DNA from: Hippopus hippopus
Lineage: Eukaryota; Mollusca; Bivalvia; Cardiida; Cardiidae
Direction of reading: 5' to 3'
DNA: 64,000 nt
Assembly: GCA_946811185.2 (NCBI GenBank)
Contig: OX328109.1
Location: forward strand, 20,310,255-20,374,254
Shown here piece by piece: positions 33,928 to 48,900 of the stretch (position 1 is its first letter; each line of letters begins with the position of its first letter). The notes under the pieces are model-generated. The model was not told where the DNA came from. It ran no database searches and saw nothing but the letters and a program-made list of their open reading frames with translations. The position numbers were made by a program, and so were the translations under genes.

Positions 33928-36900
33928 CTATGAAATAAGAAAGCAAAAAAACATGTAACTCCTTACCAGAAGACAAAATTAAGTCATCGTCTAAACCAAA
34001 AACATTTGCAGTTGACAATTCCATTGTGGATCAATATGATTTGTCTTTAAATAAGGTAGAAGTCAATATAAATGCTGACAAAATTATGTCTTTAAAAATG
34101 GGTAGGAATCTTTGTGGAAAAAGGATAAAATGCTGGTTACCAGGATTTTATCCTTCTCCCAAAATGTTTTCAAATCTTTCCTAGCTCAGGATTAATAAAA
34201 TACTGAATCATTTGGTAAAAGGTAAATGCAATTACATATTTGTGGACAAAATCATTTGTCTTTGTAACAGGTAGGTAGGAAACATTGTTGAAAAAGGATA
34301 ATATGCTGGCTACCAGCATTTTCTCCTTTTCCCAAAATGTTTTCAAATCCCTCCTATCTGAGGATTAATAAAATATTGAATTGTTTGGTAAAAGGAAACG
34401 CAATTACATATTTGTGGACAAAATTATTTGTCTTTCAAACAGGTAGGAAACATTGTGGAAAAAGGATAAAATGCTGGTTACCAGCATTTTCTCCTTTTCC
34501 TAAAATGTTTTCAAATCCTTCCTAGCTCAGGGTTAATTAAATACTGAATTGTTTGGTAAAAGGTAAATGCACTAACAATTAATTTTCAGCAACTTGATCA
34601 ACAAACTCTTTACATTTAGCATTTCCTGTGTCTTTAAATTGAATGAGTATATTATTTCCAACATGATAACATGCATCTCTTCACAAATAGTCCTGTAATT
34701 CTATGGGGATTTTATCATAATTATAATCATTTTCATGAAGAATTAACACCACTCACAGGTTCCTGGCTCAGGACATTCAACAACACCATCCTCAGGTACC
34801 AGCTGACTGTTGGTCCGTTTGCTTGTTAGGAGAGTTTCCATTTCACCGGCTTTTTGGCGTTCTGTGGCAGTTTTTCTAAAAACACCAAATCCTATATCAA
34901 AACCCTCTGAATGAAATTCATACCTGTAATTGACCAAAACAAAGAGGCATATAAATTTGTTTATCTGCAAATGCTTTCAATTTGGACCAGACCAAGTTTT
35001 TTCGTTTGGTAATTAGTTATTCCCTTACCACAAAATTCAGAGCTTCAATGACACTGATAAAGAATGCTTTTGAAAACAGTGTGGGAAGAGCAGGAAATGC
35101 TGGTAACCAGGCTTTTTTTCCTTTTCCATAGAACTTCTATCCTCCCAAAGACAATTCCTACCATTTTAGCTAAATCAAATTGCTGTCTGCAAATGCAGTC
35201 ATATTGGAAAAGTCTAAGATTTTGTTGTTCGGAAAAAGGTTAAGCAACCCAAACCATCAAAGGGTAATCCTAGATTTTTCAACTGACAATATCTTTTTAT
35301 AAGAACAGATTAAAAAAGAATAATTTATTTCTTCTTGATATAATTTTGCATGATACGGTTTTGCCAAATCGGATGATCAATATGAAAGAGGCTTTATAGA
35401 CAAAGTTGGATGATCAATATGAAAGAGGCTTAATAGACAAAGTTGGATGATCAATATGAAAGAGGCTTTATAGGCAATGTTGTATGATCAATATGAAAGA
35501 GGCTTTATAGACAAAGTATGATGATCAATATGAAAGAGGCTTTTTAGACAAAGTTGGATGATCAATATGAAAGAGCCTTAATAGACAAAGTTGGATGATC
35601 AATATGAAAGAGGCTTTACAGACCCTTTACCATACAATCCTGTATTCTAACTCTTTTTACTTAACCACAATAGTTCAGACTAGTGCAGATGCTTATTATC
35701 CAATCCAGTTATTGCTCTCTGAGCACTCTTGTGTATATATGGTAAGAAAATGAAGAAGATTGCAAGACGGTACTATTATTATCAGAATCTAAACAATTCC
35801 ATTAATGTAGCCAAATTGTTAACTAACCCACAACGAAAAAGAAGGTTAGAAATGAAAGCATTTATATAGTTTTTAGATACCGTATCACAATAAAATAAGC
35901 CTTTGCTAGCAGAAATGGTTGTGTTGGACTGAAAACATTGTGGGAAAAGGAGAAAATGTTGGTAGCCAGCATTTACTCCTTTGCCCACAATGTTTTCTTC
36001 CCCATCAATGACAAGTTCCATTATTTGTATCACATTTAAATTGTTGTCTACCAATGCTATCAATCTAGGTAAGTCTACATTTTTGTCTTCTGGTAAAAGC
36101 TTATACATAGGATTGCGAAATACACTGTTATTGACCTTGAAGAAGAAGGCTTTTGAAAACATTGTGGGAAAAGGAGGCAATTTCTTCTTTTACCACAATG
36201 TTTTCTAAAGGTTCCAAACACATTTACAATTTTACAAGTTGTCTGTCAATGCTTCCCATTTGGCCCTTTCTGAAATTGTGTTGTTTAGTCAAGAATTCTT
36301 AACATAATTTTAGAATCTTGTCTTTGGCCGTAGAAAACATTGTGAGAAAAGAAGAAAATGCTGGTTACGAGCATTTTCTTCTTTTCCCAAAATGTTTTGA
36401 AAAGCACTTCTTCCTCGGGTTTATCAAAACACAGGATTGTTCATAAAAGCATAATTCACTACCGTAATAAACTTCCAGGCTTCAAAACTTCATACTCTAA
36501 TTGTAGTGAAGAACCACGTCCTACTGTGGCTGTGGTCATATCAGCTGTTGGTGAGTTTTGATTGTAGTATTCTTTTGGGATCATTCCTCCTTGACAAATC
36601 TGTGGTGATGAAAATTGATTAATTAATTGAATGGTGTTTAATGCCACTTTCAACATCAATTCAGTCAAATGTCAGCTACAGCTAACATGATCATTTATTT
36701 CCTTGGTTTCACCAGTACATGTATTAGGCTAGGGCTGTAACCTGTCTTACCCAAGGATGCTCAAACCAAAAACCCAATGGATCCAGTGAGGCTTGAAACC
36801 GGAGCCTCAACATTGCAAGTCCTACACTTTACCACAGAACCATACAGGACGCCTAAACAAAAAGATGTCAAAACCCTAATCATGCAGATTTCAAGGTGAA

Positions 36901-39900
36901 GACAGACTGTGACAGAAGATCTCACAATATTTCAAGCCACATGTCCAAGATAAACTATTTCTTGATCAATCCTTTCCATAAAAGGTCTCAATTTTGTCCC
37001 TTTCAGGCTATAATATCCCACAATGCTTTTCTTCAGCCTATGTGAATCAAAGAATTCAGCCTTTGGCAAACAGATCTAGCAAAGTATAATCATACCCAAG
37101 TCCCACATCTAGGGTCCTCATCTGGACCTTTCAAAGTACCCCCATAACACTCGGGTAACTGGTCCTCATCTACCTCCTTGAGCAACTCTTCCCTATAGTT
37201 ACCTGAATTTAGAAATGACAAATTTCTGTATTTATCTTGTTCTCCAACATTCTCTGTGTTAATCCTTTACCAAACAATAACCAGTTTTAACAGTCCCAAT
37301 AAAGACAGTTTTTGAAAACACTGTGGGAAAAGGAAACAAGATCACTGCATGTGGGTGCCAATGCTTGGCTGCAGGTGCTTGCTTTTCGGTGAAAATTCAA
37401 AGTCCAGAAAGGGGCATAACTCCATCAAAAATACTTTGATGGTTACCTGCATTTATTGTATGAATTCCACTTTTGATTCTGAACAACGTGTCAAAGTTTG
37501 AAGTAAATATCTTTGGTAATTACAGAGAAATTATAAAATGTCAATGTTTTAGAAAATATCAAAGTTTTCGCACAAGGACAACGACGCATGTGATGATGCC
37601 AGGGCTTTGAAAACAGCCAAGCTAAAACTGCATGACATCAGCATTATCTCCTGTTCCTGCAATGTTTCTACCCCATTAAATGTTTTCTAACCCATGAAAG
37701 TCAATCCCAATAACTTGAGGCATACAAAACTTTTCATCTACAAAAATTCAGAATCTTTAACAATTTTCCCACCATGTTGTCAAAAGCACTCTTTTTCAGG
37801 GTCGTTAAAACTTGTGATTGTGTATTAAAAGGTTGCAAACATAATATATTTACTGTTTTTTTTTTCTTTTACATTTCAACAGTCAATGTATCTTTAAACT
37901 GGAAAGACAATAATTATTAATTCTACATGAGGTTGAAGAAAGCTTTAAAAAAAAAACCAAATCAAAATAACTCAATCTACTTACCTGAGAAAACACTGAC
38001 TTTTTTGGCAGTATTCTCGTGTAACCACGGCTTAACTATATGCCAAATAATAGGAAAAATCCTGGGACCTGTATGAACGAGACAAGAGAGAAATTTTATA
38101 ATTACTGTGACAGTTTCTACAAAGTTAACTTTGACTCCTGAAAACAGTGACATGGGCATTATACTTTGCAAGAAAGTTCAAAATACATGTAATGAAAATC
38201 TATAGAAGTATGGGTCAGAATATATATAAGCCATGCTCTGGGAGACGGAGTTGAACCCTTTACCACACAATCCCAAGTTTTCAAGACCCTGAGAAAAAAA
38301 GCTTTTGAAAACATTGTGGGAAAAGGAGAAAATGCTGGTAACCAGCATTTTCTTCTTTTCCCACAAAGTTTTCTTATCTTTAAAGACAAATCCCATTACT
38401 TGTGCCACATTTACTATGTCCTTTGGAAATGCTTTTGTTGTGAGGTAAAGAGTTAATGCATCTTCATGATGCATTATATCATGATGCATTATATCAAAGA
38501 AGACATTTATGTAATTATTAGGGATGGCAACGAGTATCGATTTTAATACTCGAGTACTCGGTAATTCTTCCGATCGAGTACTCGGTTACTGGAACGATTT
38601 TTTACCAGCACTTTGCATATTTCGTGCGTTGTCATGTATAAATATTTTTGAGACCCTTATATGGGGCTTTTGAATAATTCGAGTAACTCTATTTGCGGTG
38701 AGTAAAAAAAATAAACTTTTGAACTGGGTCCAATTTATTCTTTAATTTCACAGTTTTACAGGCAATGAAATCTTTGGCAATTCTTCAATAAAGCGACCCC
38801 GAAATAAGTGTCATAGTCAAACTGTGAAAACTACACAGGATAATTATTTTCCTCACTAATTAGTTCATATTAGCCGGCCTTTGATTAACCGAATTTACGC
38901 AAACTTTAATGATTAGCAATTAAATAACGTAAGCGGCATAACGATATAAGTGACATAATTGTTGTTTATTACAAACACATGTCAAATTGTGAATTGTCTG
39001 GCTAACTTTCGGTAACTTTTGCACCTTTGCAACGATGTTTTGATTACATTTAATCACCTGCAGTGTTTGTTTTGCAAAGAAATTTTCCTCCGGAAGCAAA
39101 ATGGTACATTTTTAAAAATTTTACCGAGTGCTCGAGTATCAATTTTGGTAACCGATACTCGGACATTCGATCGAGTACTCGGTTAACCGGTTACTAGTTG
39201 CCATCCCTAATAATTACAGATCCATAAAATCCATTTTATTTAATAACTGACCGACCCAAGAGATAAAATGGTCCATAGACATGCAGAAAATTGACCAAAA
39301 ACAAAAAGCATTGACACAGATCAGCCTGCACAGATTGCGTAGGCTGACCTGGATCAATACTTTTTGCAGATGCACTGAAGCCCCTTTTCACAAATCATGT
39401 GTCATAATTATGTAATATGCGGTCCAGTCTTTATCTGCTTAGACTTTGCAATCTGATCTTCATTTACTCTGTCTCCCAAAGCACATAACATTTTATATAG
39501 CAAGCAGGGTCCTGCGTGGCTCAGTGGTAAAAGTGTGGGACTTGTTACCTGCAGGCCCCTGGTTCGAGCCCCACTGGATCCACTGGGTTTTTCGTGGGAG
39601 TGTCCTTGAGCAAGACACTTCAGAGCCCTAGCCTAGTACTGGTAAAACCCAGGAAAACATGAATATGTGAGCTGTTGCAGTGATATGACTGAAATAATGT
39701 TGAAAGCAGCATAAAACACCATTCAACCAAATTATATAGCAAGCTAAGAACTGCACATGTTAAGTTTTTTTTTTTCACTTTAATTCTTTACCAGGTGACA
39801 AAATTCTAGATTTTGCCAAAATGGAAGCATTTGCAGACAATATATTATATGCGTCTCAAATGATGAGATTTGTGTGTGAAAGGGGAGAAAACATTGGGGA

Positions 39901-42900
39901 AGAAGGGAAAAAAAATGATTACCAGAATTTTCTCCTTTTCCAAAAATGTTTTCAAAAGCTTTCTCTGACATTGTCTTTAAAACTCAGGACTGTAAATTTG
40001 TGTGGTACAGTATTAAATAAATAAATAAAAAATAATGCAATCAGTTTTGAGTTTGATATTTCTCAGACTTCCTTCTGAAAATTTGCTGCAGATAATTTAT
40101 GATGATATCCTTGTAAAAATATGGATACAGAACAAAAAACTAATGACAAATACACCATGTCAAAAAAGCACTGTAGAAAAAAAACTGCACAACAAAAGCA
40201 ATTTTTCCAATTAATCCTTAAAGAGCCTTTCACAACCGTAGTTGCTATTGTGGCTTGTGTAGATAAGGTCAGATGGCAAAAAAATGTAGTCTAATTTTCA
40301 ATCTACACTGTCTGCTTTGCTGAGACATTCTGGATGAAATTGATCTTGACATTACATTTATTTGGTCTTTTTTTCTAGATTAAAAATGTCTGCTGGGTTT
40401 ATTTGGTGCTCTAAGGGTTAAAATGGCGCCTTTTCACATTGTTTGTTAACAGTGTGTGTATTTTGTACATATCTTTTATAGTGCTCACATTGTATTTCTA
40501 TAGCTTTTCAACTTAACAGTCTTGTGCTTCAATGAACCTATGGAAGTAAACCTTTGACAACAATGCTAAAAAAAGAGAAAATTCTGGTTTCAAGCATTTT
40601 TTCTTTTTCCACAGTGTTTTCTACGCCTTCACAGTCTGTAAATTCTCTCAAACAGGAAGAGTCTAAAATTTTGTTGTTTGGTAATGAGTTAACCCTTTAC
40701 CACGCAATCCCAACTTATAGCGACCCCGAGGGAGATTGCTTTTGAAAATATTGTGGGAAAAGGAGAAAATGCTGATAACCAGCATTTTCTCCTTTTCCCA
40801 CAATGTTTTCTACCCTGTCAAGAACAAATTTCATCCTAATGGCCACATTTAATTTGTCGTCTGCAGGTGGTTTTGGTTTAGACCAGTCTGAAAATTTGTT
40901 GTTTGGTAATGAGTTAAGTTACCATGTCATCTCCTGGAAGGTTCAGGTTTTGTGCATTATTGTCTAATTCTAAATTCAGTATTTTCTTCACAAAAAACAA
41001 TATTATTGGTAGTCATATCAATTATTTTGACAACACTTTGCTTTACTTACTGTTGATCACAAACACTTTTCTTAACGTTTCTGGATATCTGCTTTCTGCC
41101 GCATCCACAATGTTGAGATACATATCAACACCTGTAAAAGTTAAACAGGTAAATATAGAACGCTCATGAGAACTGAAACTTGATGAAATTTACATAAAAA
41201 ATTATAATAAGATGCCATTTTCTGTCTTGCAGCAGACAACTTCGGAAAACTGACTAATGGAGAAGTAGTCTAAACATTCTAAAATTCTAAACCATGTCTC
41301 CTTTTTTCATACTGTTTTTAAATGTTTTCAATTGTTCCATCTTGGTTCATGCTGATATTTCATATCACAACATTTTAGACTTGTTTAATTTGAAAACATG
41401 TCAAGATGACAATTAAATTTGGTTCAAATGACGGGATTTGTCTTTAAAAGGATACATATAGGCAATGGGCATATGTGCTATTTTTAGGACCAGTAACTAA
41501 AGATAAAGCAAATTTTGATAAAATTTTGGTGTTTAAAGCTAGACCAATGGAGCTTCAAGGGCATGTGATTTAATGCATCGACACTTTATTTTGACATACA
41601 AACCTCAAGTATTTTTTCTATATAGGATTATGTCTATGCTAAGTAGGAAAGCATTAATATTTGAGTTTTATTACATTTTGTACAGAAAAACAATTGTTTA
41701 ACACTGTACCAAATGACCAAGTTTTAGACTAGTCCAAATTGAAAGCATTTACAGATGACAAAATAAATGTGACTGAAAAATTGAAATTTGCTTTGGGAAG
41801 GGTAGAAAACATGGCGGGAAAAGGAGAAAATGCTGGTTAACAGCATTTTCTCCTTTTCCCACCATGTTTTAAAAAGGCTTTTCTTTTGGGATCGTTAAAA
41901 GACAGGATCATGTGGTAAAGGATTGATAAACTTACTACAGCTCCTTATATTTGTGTAACACTGCAAAAAGAAGCTTCTTTTTGATAATGTTAGAATGGGG
42001 ATGACTATACAAATTGAGAATAAGAATTATCTGTGTATAAATCATTAGAAATTATAGATCTAGGTAATACTGAGTATGTTATTATCATTTTCAGGTATGT
42101 TATTATCATTTTCAGGTTGTTATGTATTATCATTTAAATAATACATGTACAATGTTTAATTACTGTAGGAGCAATACATCATTATCTGTTATCAATAGAA
42201 TTTGTCAATAATAACTCTACCAAATAACATAATGGTAGACTCACCCAAATACAAAGATGTTGTAGATGACAACATCTTTGTATTTGGACGAGACCAGAAT
42301 ACAATTTTCATAATTTGAGCAGCACTTATTTTGTTGTCTACAAATGCTATCAATTTGGACTAGTCAATGTTTTGTCTTTAGTAAAGGGTAAAAGCATGAA
42401 AAAAAAGAGGGCCATGATGGCCCTAAAGTCGCTCACCTGAGCCTTTTGACCAACATGACCCTTTTCAAATTTCTTCAAAGATATTATGACAAACATTCTA
42501 ACAAACTTTCATAAGTACAAACTGGACTGAAAATGAGGCCTCTAGAGTGTACACAAGCTCCTTCTAGAATTCATCTCAGTAATCTACTCTTAAGCTCAAC
42601 ATGGCCCATTTTCCAACTTGCAGAAATATCAAAACAAACATTCTGACCACCTTTCATGAGTATTGGAAACAAAATGTGGCCTCTATAGCATACACAAGGT
42701 CTTTCTGAGATTTGACCTGGCAACCTAGTTTTTGACCGAATGTGACCAATTTTCATTCTCATCCATCATCAAAACATACATTCTGACCAACTTTCATAAG
42801 TATTGGGAAGAAAATGTGGTCTCTAGAGTGTACACAAGGTTTTTCTAAATTTTGATCCTTTGACCTAGTTTTTGATCCATGTGACCCATTCTCAACCTCA

Positions 42901-45900
42901 TTCAAGATATCATTAAGACAAACATTCTGACCAATACAAAAGAGTATTGTACTGAAAATGAGGCCTCTTGACTGTCCACTAGGTTTTTCTAAGATTTAAC
43001 CTATTGACATAATTTTTGACCCCACATGACCCATTTTTGAAAGTTTCCAAGATATATTCAAGACAAAGATTCTGACATAGTTCCATGAGTATCGGACTGA
43101 CAATGTGGCATCTAGAGTGAACTCAAGATTTTTCTAAGATTTGACCTGATGACCTAGTTTTTGATCCAACATGGCCCATTTCAAACTCATCTGAGATATC
43201 ATCACGACAAACATTCTAATTTCAAGAGTATAGGACAGAAAATGTTCTCTAGAGAGTACACATGTTTTTCTAAGGTTTGACCTAGTGACCTAGTTTTAGA
43301 CCCAATGTGACTCATTTTTTAACTCAACCCAGATATCATCAAGACAAATATTCTGACCAAGTTTCAAGAGTAATGGACTGAAAATGTGGCCTCTAGCAAG
43401 TATGCAAGGTAAAAGTTGAGGACACACAAAGCATGATGGACAACAGATGCAGGACACAGCAAGATCTCAAAAGCTCACCGTGAGAAATTTGTGCTCAGAT
43501 GAGCTAACAAAAAGGCAGTAAGAGACTTACAGAGGTTTTTACAGGAAATTTAAAGCTTATGATTTTCACTTTCATCCTCCAGATTTATTTTTTTTGTGTA
43601 AAATTCTCTATTCCTCACAGAAAACTACTACACTAGAAACAAAGGTTGATTCAGATCTATGCAAACAAAAGGAAGCATATACCAAGCACCTAGAGTATAA
43701 AGCAGAAGATTTTTGTAGATAAAGATATTATAGACAAATAGAGAATTACTTGTAGTGTGAGTTTTCTCCTTTAATTCAAAAGTTGCTATTTTTGAGATAT
43801 CATTTATAGATGAGCCATGCTCTGTGAAAAGGGGGCTTAATGCATCTGAAAAAAAGTATTGACCAAGGTCAGCCTGTGCAGTCCCTGCCACTAGCTGCTT
43901 TCCCACATGAACAAAGTCAAAATAACCCTGAGTTACGAGAGGGCTGAATCTTGTCCCTAGGATTATCCTGAATCCACAAAAAGTATTCAGCCAAGTTGGG
44001 GTTCAAACCCGCAACAACCAAAAATACCAGCCCAGTGTGGTAATGGCTAAGCAATTAGACTGGGGAGCACCCAGTAATGAGGTGATCATGTTTAAGTCAA
44101 GTGCAAAGACCCAAGCTTTGCATGTTCAAACTATTTCTGACAAGAATACTCCACAGGTTATAGATAGAGTAAATCAAAATCGCATTGCACATTCAAAGCA
44201 GTCTGATCTTGGTATAAACTATTTTCAGAGCTAATAGTGTTAATCGAAATAGGCTAAAGACTGACTATTTTAACTCTTTACCACATGCTCCCATGTTTTT
44301 ATGACCTTGTGTGGGAAGGCATTTTGGAAACAATTTATAGATTTTCTCTTTTTATCACCATGTTTTATACCTTTTTACAGATAAATCCAATAATCTGAAC
44401 AACATTAAATTCATTGTCCCCAAATGCAAAATTCAATCTGAAATTTTGTAATCTGGTAAAGAGTTAAAATAAGTTAAAGTGCATTAGGCTACATAATTCA
44501 GCAGTGTTATTAATAATCAAAGTGTTTACTACATTGTCACATCATTATACATACACTCTCGATTCAAATGCCTAAACCCAACGCCTTTCAAATCATAAAT
44601 AAGAAGCATCTCATCTATGTGTACACCTTTCTGAAGCAAGAAGAGCAAAAGGTATGCAGTGCTTGCAGTGGAACCCTTTATCACACAGGAGCATAACCAG
44701 GAATACAGAAAAAACTAGAGCCAGTTTTGTTAAATTCCGCTTTTTCTTTTCTCTCTTTTATTCCGCCTTTTTAATTTTACAAGCAACACTTAAAATTTTA
44801 CCGACCAATCCTGAGTTTAATTGACCCATAAGAAGAATGATCCATAATCACCAACTGAGACAAGTCTTTAGAAGACCCATGGGAAGAAGCCTTTGGAAAA
44901 CATTGTGGTAAAAGGAGAAAATGCTAGTTAGCATTTTCTCCTTTTCTCACAATGTTTTCTAATTTTTCAAAGTCAATTCCCATCATTTTTGTCACATTGA
45001 ATAATGATGTATGAAAATATGCAAATACTTTCATTGTAGACAAAGCTTAAGCTTCAGAAAAATGTCAAAAGGCCCAGTACAACTTTTGCTGTGCAGACAA
45101 TGTAGTTCAAGATCAGACTGTATCTTGCAGACAGTGCAAATCAAGAATGTGCAGTCTGATCTATAATCTATCCTTTCTACTATTTTTTTTTTTAATATTC
45201 TGGCAAAAACACCAATTGCAATCGAAGTAACTTGGTCTGTTTTCTTGATTGAAGAAGAGCATCCTATTTTTCTGGCCCTCTTTACCATACAACAAAATTT
45301 TAGACTTTGCAAATGAAAAGTTAAATATTCCTCAAATGAATAAATTTGCCTCTGAAAATGTAGCACACATTGTGGAAAAAGAAGTAAAGGCTGGTTACCA
45401 GCATTTACTCCTTTTCCCACATTGTTTTCAAAAGCCTTTATCCTCAGGATCCTATCAATAATAAAGAATGCTAGGGATTGTGTGGTAAGGGATTAAGGGC
45501 CAATGTTGAAGCCCCAGTTTTCCAGCTTCTGACTAGCTACCTGCCTGCAATGAATAATTTGTCAAGACACACCACTAACTAGTAATTGTAACACAAAGGA
45601 AAAGTATTGAAAGAAAAGAAAACTGTCGGCTGAAATATTATTGAAACGAAGATGAAGCAGTAACTTTCTACAAGAAATTGCTCCTTCTCCTCCAATACTT
45701 TAAAAAGCTATCAACTACAAAGGTGCTCAACTCTTTACCAAACCACAAGATTTTACACTTGTCCTATTCAAAACCAAAATATGCAGACAATTAATTAAAT
45801 GTTGCTCAAATCATTATAATAATATTTGTTTTTAAATAAAAGGTAGAAAACATTGTGAGAAAAAGGAGAAAATGCTGGTTACCAACATTTTCTCCTTTTC

Positions 45901-48900
45901 TGACAATGATTTCAAAAGCCTTTTTCTTCAGGTTTATGAACACTTGATATCTGGTACAGGTTCCCCTATTGATAGTATACCCTTTGCCAAACAAGCTTAT
46001 GTTTAAGCAACCCTGAAGAAGAAGGCTTATAAAAACATTGTGGGAAAACATGCTGGTTACCAGTATTTTCTCCTTTTCCCACAATGTTTTCTTTCCTTTT
46101 TTTTTTTAAATTCTTATGTCTGGTAAAGAGTTAAAGACCAGACCAATTCTGAAGTAAATATCTACAATAATGACACAGATATGAGATCAAGAGAAAGATT
46201 TTGCAAGACCACTGCAACATAGACATTGATAGGTCAAAGACAAAACCTTGAAGTTTTCTTCCCATACAGCTAGGCTAAAATCTTAAAAATACATCCATAA
46301 GTGCAGTATGCTGCGTGAATTAGCTGTGCTTTAGAACAGTTTCACTATAACTACATTATTGCATCATTATACATACAATCTCGACTCAAATGCCTAAAAC
46401 CAAGGCCTTTCAAGTCATAGATAAGTAGCATCTCATCTACATGTTCACCTCTCTGAAGCAAAAAGAGCAAAATAAAGATCTGAATTTACCTTTTTAAGCC
46501 TTTACCAGACATTTTTTTTTTTAGACATCTCTGAATTGGGAGGATTTGCAGACGACAAATTAAATGCAACCCAAATGGCATGATCTGTGTTTGAAAAGGT
46601 AGAAAACATGAAGTAGGCTTTTGTCAAACATTGTGGACAAAGAAAAATGCTGCTAGCTAGCATTTTCTCATTTTCCTAACATAATTTCAAAAGCTTTCTT
46701 CTGTGTGTCATAAAAATTTGGGATTATTTGGTAAAAGGTGAATGCTTTTACCAGTGGTATTTCACATAAAATTGTAACAATAGCAATCAATACAAAGCTT
46801 CCATTGCTTTGCTATTTGTTATTGAGTCAATTCTACTGTGTATCCATGAGAAGGGTTTCAACCCTTTTCCAAACATTCCCAAATTTTAGGATGCGGAGGA
46901 AAAAAACTTTTGAAAAAAAATGTGAGAGAAGGAGAAAATGCAGATAACCTCCGTCCTGTCCTTTTCCCATTCTGTTTTCTACCCTTTGAAAGATATATTC
47001 CATCATATGAGCCATATTTAATTTGTGGTCTGCAAAAATTTTCAATTTAGACGTGCATATAATTTTCTGGTCTTGTAAAAAGTTAACAGTTTATCTATCC
47101 ATCTAGCTCTTCTGTACAAAACACGAACTAACTACCATGTATTCATTTTGATCAAGCTCATGAAAAAAAAAAAATGCAAAAGATAGCAAAGTTTTGCAGT
47201 CCAAGTAATCTTCCTTGATATATTTGCAACAATTTTATCGGATTCTATATAAATACAAATAATAAAACTGTGGGCCATATCCTTTTACAACCCTAAATGC
47301 AAGGTCTTGCCATCTGATTGGCTGATTTGCTAAGATGAATTGTCTCATTCATTCAAATGGCAGGTGTAAGAACTTGGAATTAGAATAGACATTGCAATTA
47401 TAAGCTAATATGGCCTTATAATCAAATATAATCACATTGGCCTAAAAAAGAATTTGATATTTCTGATCAAGCCTGTACCAAACAACTCTGTGTTTTTATG
47501 ACCTTAAGGCTTTTGAAAAAATTGTGGAAAAAAAAAGAAAACCCTGTAACCAGCATTTGCTCCTTTTTCAACATTGTTTTCTACCCTGTCACAGACAAAT
47601 TCACTCATTAAGTCACATTATACATGTAATTATCATAATTATGCTTTTAATTTGGGTGACTATTAAATCTTGTTGTGAAGTTATGATTTTACCTTTTACG
47701 GCACATCAGGAAACTTAACAACCCTGAAGAAGAAAGGCTTTTGAATACATTGTTGGAGATAGAGAAAATTCTGGTAACCAGCATTTTCTCCTTTTCTCAC
47801 AATGTTCTCTACCCTATCAAAGACAGAAATCATCATTTGAGTTACATTTATTTTGTTGTCTGCACATGCTTTCAATTTGGCAAGTCCAAAATTTGTCTTC
47901 AGGTAAAGAGTTATACTTTCATTATAAAACAAGGCATTAAAAAGTCACTTTCTGCAGACTTACAGTGTGTGTCTACATGGGGATACAAGACAGTGACAAA
48001 AAGTTCAGAGTAAATACTAGCTGAGGACTTTCGAGTAATAAATAAGCAGTGATGTAAATTATAAAAGAACATGTAAAATGGCCTGCGATAAAACCAGCTA
48101 ACAGTTTGAGCATCAAATTTTTTTCTTTTTCATAATTGTTTCATCAAATCTTCTCAATTCATGTAAAATGGCCTCCAGCTGTATTTTGTGCGGGTGTTTT
48201 TGGGCAAGACACTTTGGATTCCTGGCCTAGTAAAGTGTTTGGGTGGTATAACTAAAATAATGTTGACAGTGGCATAAAACATAATTAAATCAAAGCTCTT
48301 CAGTTCAATGATACTATATAGTATGAAGCCACAAGTGGCAATTATCTTATAATCTTTTTTTTTCTTCGGGAGTTTGGGGCTAGGGAAAGGAGGGGGAGAG
48401 CTTTTTAGCCTTATCCTTGAATTCTGTTTAGTGTATTCTACAGAAATATTGCAGAATTCATAAAAAGACAATTCTATGAAACAGGCAGATATTGTATGAT
48501 GATTTCAAGAAGAACTTGCTCTGCAGTCACAATACTCTAAATTCAGTATAGGGACATTTAAGTCAATCATCTGTGAAAAAGCCTAGAAATGGAAAAAACC
48601 AAGGAGTGAGAGAAACATGATTATAAGCAGGCAGGAAGAGTGCAACTAACTCTTCACTAGAAAATAAAATTTATCCATTTACCAGACAACAAAATTTTAG
48701 CTTTATCCAAATTGAAAACATTTGCAGACAACAATTTCAGTGTGGCTCAAATGGTGCAATTTTTCTTTGATAGGGTAGAAAACATTGTGGGAAAAGAAGA
48801 AAATACTGGTTACCAGCGTTTTCTCCTTTTCCCACAAAGTTTTCAAAAGGCTTCTTTTCCAGTGTTGTTAAAAACTAGCATTGTGTGGTAAAGGGTCAGG

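Noticed and set aside
35782..36180. 132-codon open frame on -
   Set aside because: It is built from two MITE copies; such frames recur wherever the core palindrome is intact.
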